Origin: Dissophora ornata
Lineage: Eukaryota > Mortierellomycota > Mortierellomycetes > Mortierellales > Mortierellaceae
Direction of reading: 5' to 3'
Length of the DNA: 12,123 bases
NCBI GenBank assembly: GCA_025201705.1
Contig: MU617384.1
Span: 2,173 to 14,295 of the forward strand
In this document: positions 9,501 to 12,123 of the stretch, piece after piece
Layout of the letters: the number at the start of each line of letters is the position of its first letter
Position numbering within the stretch: the first letter of the stretch is position 1
Notes under the pieces: model-generated
Told to the model about the DNA's origin: nothing
Databases searched by the model: none
The model's input: only the letters and a program-made list of their open reading frames with translations
Position numbers and translations under genes: made by a program

Positions 9501-11658
9501 CTGTCAACTTTTCCTCCAGCTCCAGTTGGCGCCTTTCCTGTTTTTTAGGATCGATCGGCTCTGTGTCCGAGTCTGAATACTCGTGGTCTGAATCCGATGC
9601 TTCTGCGTCGTTCTTGTGCGACTGCCCACCAGAGCCCTTCTGGTTCAAGAGTGCCTTGTCTTTTTGGCGCTGCTCTCTCCTGAGCTTTCGCTGCAGACGC
9701 CTCGCTTCATCCTCTTCGCGGCTCTTCCGGAGGGCCTCTTCTTCTTCCTTGGCCCGCTCAGCAGCTCGGATAGACCAGCTTTCGATCTCCAGTCTCCTCA
9801 GGCGGATGCGCTCAAGTTCCTCTTGTTCTCCCCGCAGCCGGCGCTCCTCTTCTTCCTGCAACCGAAGTTGACGAGCATGTTGGTCCTCTCCAGCCAAAGC
9901 TAGACGCTCGTCCTTTGCATGTAACCGCCGCCTGTGCATTTCTGCTGCCTCTTCTGGATCCTGTTCCATCTGGTGTTTAGACATGACAATGTAGTATTCC
10001 GAGATGTATGTCATCATAGATCGCTCGTCTGGTGTTTCAACATCAACAAGATCTTCTGGGTCCAACAGGCGTGGGAGGCACATTTTTTCAAGTGCAATCT
10101 CAAACACTAGGGTTAGCGTCTTGCGCCAATCGTCAGTTGTTTCGAAGGGTAGGGGGAGGATGTCATCATAAAATTCCGGCAAGAACGCTGGGTCGTGTCG
10201 GTGAATCAGGGCTGCAAAGGCGAGTCCCGTCCTCCAGGAGCGATGGAAGTCTTGGATAGGGGGAATGACGTCAGAGTAATCCTCAAGTTGATATCGCACC
10301 CATCGTAGAAGCGCTTGCTTGGCATCGACTTGTTGCGAGGTCCCCCTTTTCCTGCTTTTCACGCTGTCGTCGAACTCCTATGAGACATGGCAGATTTACC
10401 AGTATGGGGGGGGGAAGCATGAGTTAGCCTTTTGTGTTCACGGAGGGACGATAGACAGTCGATGTAAACAAAGCTGCAGCTGCGGGACGGAAAGACAAGT
10501 TCCCAGCCCAAGCCAGCAGATGAAAGCAGTAGGCGTTTCATGTGGTTTTTTTTTTCATCTTAGACGTTTCTTTTGTTTTGGGGCAACGGAAAACAATAGG
10601 AGAACCGGTTGAACACAAACAATTCAACGACTGTCGCACATGCACTGGAAATACACATGCAAAGTAGACGCATTGCGCACATGCCAAAAGACAAAAAAAA
10701 AATAAGAGATGCAGATGGGCACGAGCGAGAGGCCAGTGTGAACAACCCTCCCGTCCTCCCTCCTGGCAGAGGCCACACATGAACATGTGCATGCATTTAC
10801 GCACGCACACCCGCACACACACACACAACACACACACACAACACACACACACAGAGGCCATCATTCAGGGACCAAGAGAATAGAGGGGAGGGAGGGAGGG
10901 AGGGAGGGAGGGAGGGAGGGAGGGGACGAAGGAGAGTGTAGTAATGAGAACATGAAGGTGAAAGCACTCACCATCACATCATCTACAGATAGAGATGGAT
11001 ATAGTTCGGCCATTGTGTTGGCAATTTGTTGGATTTGAAACCGATAGATGATCATCCACACCAGACCGAGGGTAAGCTTGAGGTTGCCATTGACAACGTC
11101 CTCGTTGCCGATAGACCCCAGAGGCTCGTCCATTCGTTTTTCCAGAAAGGTCAGCGCCTTGGCGACGTTCGCCATCTGGTGGATCCGCATGTTGCCTCGC
11201 TCGGGTTTAAGTGGCTCTTTGGAGACGACCTCGAGTAGGGCGATAAGTCGCTTGCCGTCTCTGAGGTCGCGCTCGATTGAAGCCATGGGCGCATAGTTGG
11301 GTGTTGTGGCGAGCCGAACATTGACCCAGCGCATGAATGCCGTCTTTTGGGTGTCGAGTTGTGTGGCGGCGAATTGTCGAACCATGTCTTCGCCCGCGTC
11401 GATATGGTGATGTGAAGGTAACAATTGCGCAGGCGATGCTGAAGAGGTCCCATTGTTATTTAAGGCCAGGGAGACGCTGCTGAGGTTGGTGCAGCTTCCG
11501 TTGCCAAGACCATTTAAACTGCTGAGACTACTGCTACTGAGATTGTTACTGCCATGGCTATAAATACTGTTGACGTTGCTGAGGCTGCTGGCATTATTGC
11601 TGTTGCTGGCTCCATGACTAGCTGACTGGAGCCGTTTGCTCTTGAGGAGCCAGGACAT
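205..11658 (-). CDS. Spectraplakin-like actin-microtubule linker (CH1-CH2, spectrin-type rod, GAR domain), six exons
   Basis: Proposed CDS: join of 11658-10972, 10377-6984, 6878-6819, 6730-5216, 5118-669 and 553-205, minus strand, 3,484 aa. Seen: residues ~98-212 and ~246-361 are calponin-homology domains with the actinin-type signatures (QKTAFMRWVNVRL; GNLKLTLGLVW; LLDPEDLVDVETPDE). A long helical rod with regularly spaced Trp follows (~510-3060), then a basic Ser/Pro/Arg region, then a GAR/GAS2 domain (~3235-3378; MVRVGGGW). Known: tandem CH domains bind F-actin and GAR binds microtubules; this combination defines spectraplakins. Inferred: a cytoplasmic cross-linker or tether for hyphal polarity, nuclear position or cortex. 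I see no EF hands, SH3 or membrane segment in the spliced protein. Every intron phase matches and reading across each junction keeps domain or helix continuity. An in-frame TAG at 11671-11673 supports the ATG at 11658. Fungal alpha-actinin is the nearest alternative, but it is far shorter and lacks GAR. Confidence 0.87.
554..668 (-). other. Intron 5 (115 nt, phase 2) splitting the GAR domain
   Basis: Perfect GTAAGT donor overlapping an apparent TAA stop, TACTAAT branch candidate near 596-601, and CTAACAG acceptor. Splicing joins GGGWSELS to KFMEDH, restoring the end of the GAR fold. Confidence 0.85.
669..775 (-). other. GAR domain, C-terminal core
   Basis: Residues ~3334-3369, with the final helix in exon 6. 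GRYVFGD, CRILKS and VMVRVGGGW match the GAR consensus (G.YRFGD, LVRILRS, VMVRVGGGW) almost residue for residue. GAR (GAS2-related) domains bind and stabilise microtubules. This is the strongest evidence that the protein is more than an actin cross-linker. Confidence 0.92.
989..1072 (-). other. GAR domain, N-terminal half
   Basis: Residues ~3235-3262, MSNLLDVEVARVVN through VKVQRLKEG, correspond to the first part of metazoan GAR domains, where an acidic/valine-rich helix is followed by a strand of the form F.V..I. The cysteine pair common here in plakin GAR domains is replaced (N-A-S-G). The half is followed at once by a 71-residue low-complexity insertion. Confidence 0.68.
4231..4266. repeat. 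Three tandem 12-bp units in the rod coding sequence
   Basis: Three copies of GAGCGAGTTCYY, differing only in the last two bases. In the protein they give the repeated E-L-A-[QR] stretch near residue 2160-2170 (EELAQELARELARQ), adding one turn of helix per unit and keeping frame. Confidence 0.93.
5119..5215 (-). other. Intron 4 (97 nt, phase 1)
   Basis: GAGA|GTAGGT donor, GATAAC branch candidate at 5141-5146, pyrimidine-rich TTTTCTCCCGTAG acceptor. The joined codon is a|at (Asn), giving PDENAQAFGELEAK, a continuous helix. Confidence 0.8.
5216..6730 (-). other. Exon 4: spectrin-like rod section
   Basis: Encodes residues ~1381-1886, phase 1 in and out. It is all helical, Glu/Gln/Leu/Lys-rich coiled-coil or triple-helix sequence. 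Spectrin-like Trp positions include HSQWLDPSNEKVQQVSDRI, SAWDQELQRARDWCREFDN and QQAWIDLCGALVFIDRSIP. It has no catalytic motif and no membrane segment. The chosen acceptor (TTGCTCATAG at 6731) has a TCTAAC branch motif about 25 nt upstream. An earlier AG (ACTAG) would give an intron of about 42 nt in the wrong phase, so I rejected it. The donor is GAGA|GTAGGT. Confidence 0.82.
6731..6818 (-). other. Intron 3 (88 nt, phase 1)
   Basis: TCAG|GTAACA donor, TCTAAC branch motif about 25 nt before the TTGCTCATAG acceptor. It has in-frame stops (TAG) and so must be spliced for the rod to continue. Confidence 0.78.
6819..6878 (-). other. Exon 3: 60-nt symmetric mini-exon in the rod
   Basis: Begins after TCCTGCAG and ends before GTAACA. 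The split codons are g|at (Asp) upstream and g|gt (Gly) downstream, so it adds about 20 residues around DAISGFTEILKSCEQSGDTS. Both flanking introns are phase 1, so skipping keeps the frame. The peptide continues the helix from LLWAQHLADSKADIDV in exon 2 into GIDRAAGEHLEQQ in exon 4. The borders were inferred from splice motifs and phase, without transcript data. Confidence 0.72.
6879..6983 (-). other. Intron 2 (105 nt, phase 1, stop-free)
   Basis: CAAG|GTAAAA donor, CTGAC branch candidate at 6901-6905, TCCTGCAG acceptor. Its length is a multiple of three and it has no stop in the coding frame, so a simple ORF reading runs through it. The 35 residues it would add contain a hydrophobic stretch (CFILLLLPSIV) alien to the rod, which argues that it is normally removed. 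Confidence 0.75.
9550..9609 (-). other. Acidic Ser/Asp cluster, possible casein-kinase-2-type sites
   Basis: Residues ~486-505 read as repeated S-D-x-[DE] units (ASDSDHE, YSDSDTE). This composition fits CK2-type phosphorylation and a flexible hinge between the charged helix and the rod. The kinase assignment is inference from the motif only. Confidence 0.5.
9640..9945 (-). other. Charged ER/K-type single alpha-helix segment
   Basis: Residues ~374-475, directly after CH2, are dominated by Glu, Arg, Lys and Gln with no Pro and few hydrophobic residues (for example EEEERRLRGEQEELERIRLRR). The alternating E and R/K runs suit a stable isolated helix or a rigid lever between the actin-binding module and the rod. 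A weak coiled coil is the alternative. No sequence family is implied. Confidence 0.65.
9982..10329 (-). other. Calponin-homology domain 2 (type 2 CH)
   Basis: Residues ~246-361. Seen: ALLRWVRYQLEDY, DFHRSWRTGLAFAALIHRH, LVFEIALEKMCLPRLL, DPEDLVDVETPDERSMMTYI. The last motif is the hallmark of CH2 in plakins and spectrins (LLDPEDVDV..PDEKSI.TY). It pairs with CH1 to form a complete actin-binding module, so this is not a lone signalling-type CH domain. Confidence 0.93.
10801..10855. repeat. Interrupted (CA)n / (TG)n microsatellite in intron 1
   Basis: CA runs broken at near-regular spacing by an extra A (ACACAACAC), giving a higher-order unit of about 13 nt. In the pre-mRNA it reads as GU repeats. 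Confidence 0.95.
10885..10925. repeat. (GGGA)n tetranucleotide repeat in intron 1
   Basis: About ten GGGA units on the plus strand, some 45 nt downstream of the exon 1 donor in transcript direction. The sense strand reads (TCCC)n. The G-rich strand meets the simple G3+N1 pattern for a quadruplex. Confidence 0.95.
10972..11658 (-). other. Exon 1: Ser/Asn-rich head and CH1 domain
   Basis: Encodes residues 1-229 and ends in phase 0 at a GTGAGT donor. Residues 1-12 are hydrophobic/basic (MSWLLKSKRLQS). Residues 13-80 are low complexity in Ser, Asn, Leu and Gly, encoded by imperfect GCT/TGC-like triplets. CH1 spans ~98-212 and contains DTQKTAFMRWVNVRL, the DLRDGKRLIALLEVVS core, and the second actin-binding signature around IGNEDVVNGNLKLTLGLVW. 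These match the first CH domain of alpha-actinin, beta-spectrin and plakins closely. The start context (-3 C) is not optimal. The head is probably disordered. Confidence 0.88.
11023..11367 (-). other. Calponin-homology domain 1 (actin-binding, type 1 CH)
   Basis: Residues ~98-212. Seen: TQKTAFMRWVNVRL at the start, DLRDGKRLIALLEVVS, MRIHQMANVAKALTFL, and DVVNGNLKLTLGLVWMIIYRF. These line up with the alpha-actinin/plakin CH1 core (DLRDG..LI.LLE.LS, N..NV..AL..L, D..DGN.KLTLGLIW.II). In the CH family the first CH of the pair carries most of the actin affinity. The helix ending in RFQIQQI leads to a linker of about 34 residues before CH2, longer than usual and interrupted by intron 1. Confidence 0.93.
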
Positions 11659-11670
11659 CTGGGCTCTGCG

Positions 11671-11829
11671 CTATGAGTGAATGGGGCGAGTGCTAGTCGG
11701 TGGTTGGATGGTGTGTGTGCTGTGTTTTTGAATTGACAGATTAGAGGGGAGTAGCATGTTTGGTGTGGACGATAATGGGATTGATTGCGAGGACACGGAT
11801 AAAGAAACAGAGATATTCATCGAATGCAT
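11671..11829 (-). other. Possible upstream ORF in the leader (52 codons, in frame)
   Basis: An ATG at 11829 opens a frame ending at TAG 11673-11671, 12 nt before the main ATG and in the same frame. The peptide is low complexity (Ser/Thr/Pro) and not recognised. Whether it is in the mRNA depends on the transcription start and on whether a leader intron ends at CACTCATAG just before 11671. Confidence 0.35.
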
Positions 11830-11839
11830 ACAATAAAGA

Positions 11840-11840
<1 letters not shown>

Positions 11841-11872
<32 letters not shown>
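11841..11872. repeat. (GA)n / (CT)n microsatellite in the promoter/leader
   Basis: About 16 near-perfect GA dinucleotides on the plus strand, so CT on the sense strand of the gene, about 180 nt upstream of the start codon. CT-rich tracts are common near fungal promoters and transcription starts; a role here is inference. Confidence 0.95.
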
Positions 11873-11876
<4 letters not shown>

Positions 11877-12088
11877 GAGTCGGCAGACGTAAAATAGAAG
11901 ACGATGAGCATTGTGTCCGTGTACAAAAACGCGACGTTGACAAGGTGGAGGATGGAACCCCGAGAAGGCAAAATACAAAGCCGAAGCGACTCTGCTACTT
12001 GCCTCTGTTGGCTGGGTTTCCAAGGGATAAGACAAAGCTTTCAAGGGGAGTGAGGGTGCATTGACTGTGGGGAGATAGTTGGTCAAAG

Positions 12089-12091
<3 letters not shown>

Positions 12092-12123
<32 letters not shown>
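12092..12123. repeat. (GA)n / (CT)n microsatellite at the window edge
   Basis: A second GA tract of the same type and similar length, running off the end of the window, about 220 bp upstream of the first. Its full length is not visible. Confidence 0.95.

Larger units (their letters stand above)
6984..10377 (-). other. Exon 2: CH2 domain, ER/K helix, acidic cluster, first rod section
   Basis: Encodes residues 230-1361, phase 0 in and phase 1 out. The acceptor CTCATAG is followed by EFDDSVKSRK. CH2 (~246-361) shows AKQALLRWVRYQ, FHRSWRTGLAFAALIHRH and LLDPEDLVDVETPDERSMMTY, typical of the second CH domain in spectrin and plakin actin-binding modules. Residues ~374-475 form a highly charged Glu/Arg/Lys helix with no proline, followed by an Asp/Ser/Glu stretch (~486-505). 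From ~510 the sequence is helical with spectrin-type Trp positions (ELTEWVQEQD, RRWWELETLWTAL, EEVKWIIDCSQE, EAWIGESVEWL, KKQWDMAWESFEE). Individual repeat borders need profile alignment. Confidence 0.88.
10378..10971 (-). other. Intron 1 (594 nt, repeat-rich, phase 0)
   Basis: GTGAGT donor at 10971 and CTCATAG acceptor ending at 10378, with a CTAAC branch candidate at 10423-10427. It lies between CH1 and CH2. In-frame stops block a continuous reading, including TAG directly before exon 2. On the plus strand it holds a (CA)n block (10801-10855), a (GGGA)n block (10885-10925), and short A and T runs (~10692, ~10546). I see no gene inside; the cysteine/valine-rich frames here are products of the CA repeat. 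Confidence 0.82.
11659..12123 (-). promoter_or_regulatory. 5' flank: presumed promoter and leader of the spectraplakin-like gene
   Basis: No convincing protein gene on either strand. It holds the two GA/CT tracts, the short upstream ORF, and CT-rich sense-strand sequence. I found no clear TATA box or CCAAT box at a standard distance. The assignment as promoter rests on its position upstream of exon 1. Confidence 0.55.

Noticed and set aside
10538..10864. Cys/Val-rich minus-strand frames in intron 1
   Set aside because: They are translations of the CA/TG repeat; the intron has consensus borders and phase agreement with CH1 and CH2.
10801..10925. Repeat blocks as a CRISPR array or telomere-like sequence
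   Set aside because: The units are 2-4 bp microsatellites without spacers; no telomere repeat unit is present.

Overview
The window looks like fungal nuclear DNA. It holds one very large spliced gene on the minus strand and its immediate flanks. The introns I infer are mostly short (88-115 nt), with GTRAGT-like or GTAAAA donors, CTAAC/CTGAC-type branch sites and YAG acceptors. Coding exons reach 3.4 and 4.5 kb, GC is balanced, and the leader and intron 1 carry long microsatellites. This suits an early-diverging filamentous fungus; a Mortierella-like or other Mucoromycota genome is my best guess, held at low confidence. There are no bacterial-style operons, tRNAs, rRNAs, CRISPR arrays or transposon genes.

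Layout, in transcription order from right to left. 12123-11659 is the promoter/leader region, with two (GA/CT)n tracts and a short in-frame upstream ORF. Exon 1 (11658-10972) encodes a Ser/Asn-rich head and calponin-homology domain CH1. Intron 1 (10971-10378) is unusually long and packed with simple repeats. Exon 2 (10377-6984) encodes CH2, a charged ER/K-type helix, an acidic Ser/Asp cluster and the first rod section. Intron 2 (6983-6879) precedes a 60-nt exon 3 (6878-6819). Intron 3 (6818-6731) is followed by exon 4 (6730-5216, rod), intron 4 (5215-5119), and exon 5 (5118-669: rod, basic Ser/Pro/Arg-rich region, most of a GAR/GAS2 domain). Intron 5 (668-554) leads to exon 6 (553-205: end of GAR and tail). 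204-1 is the 3' flank, A-rich in the sense strand.

All intron phases agree (0, 1, 1, 1, 2). The joined exons give 10,455 nt, a protein of 3,484 residues. Its order is actin-binding CH1-CH2 pair, long spectrin-like helical rod, basic low-complexity region, then the microtubule-binding GAR domain. That is the plan of a metazoan spectraplakin (MACF1/dystonin/Shot), but I see no EF-hand pair and no SH3. It is predicted to cross-link F-actin and microtubules.

The most notable points are the spectraplakin-like plan in an apparent fungus, a 71-residue insertion that splits the GAR domain, and a cluster of splicing features (a symmetric 60-nt exon, a stop-free 3n intron, a CH1-only product on intron 1 retention) that could give isoforms.
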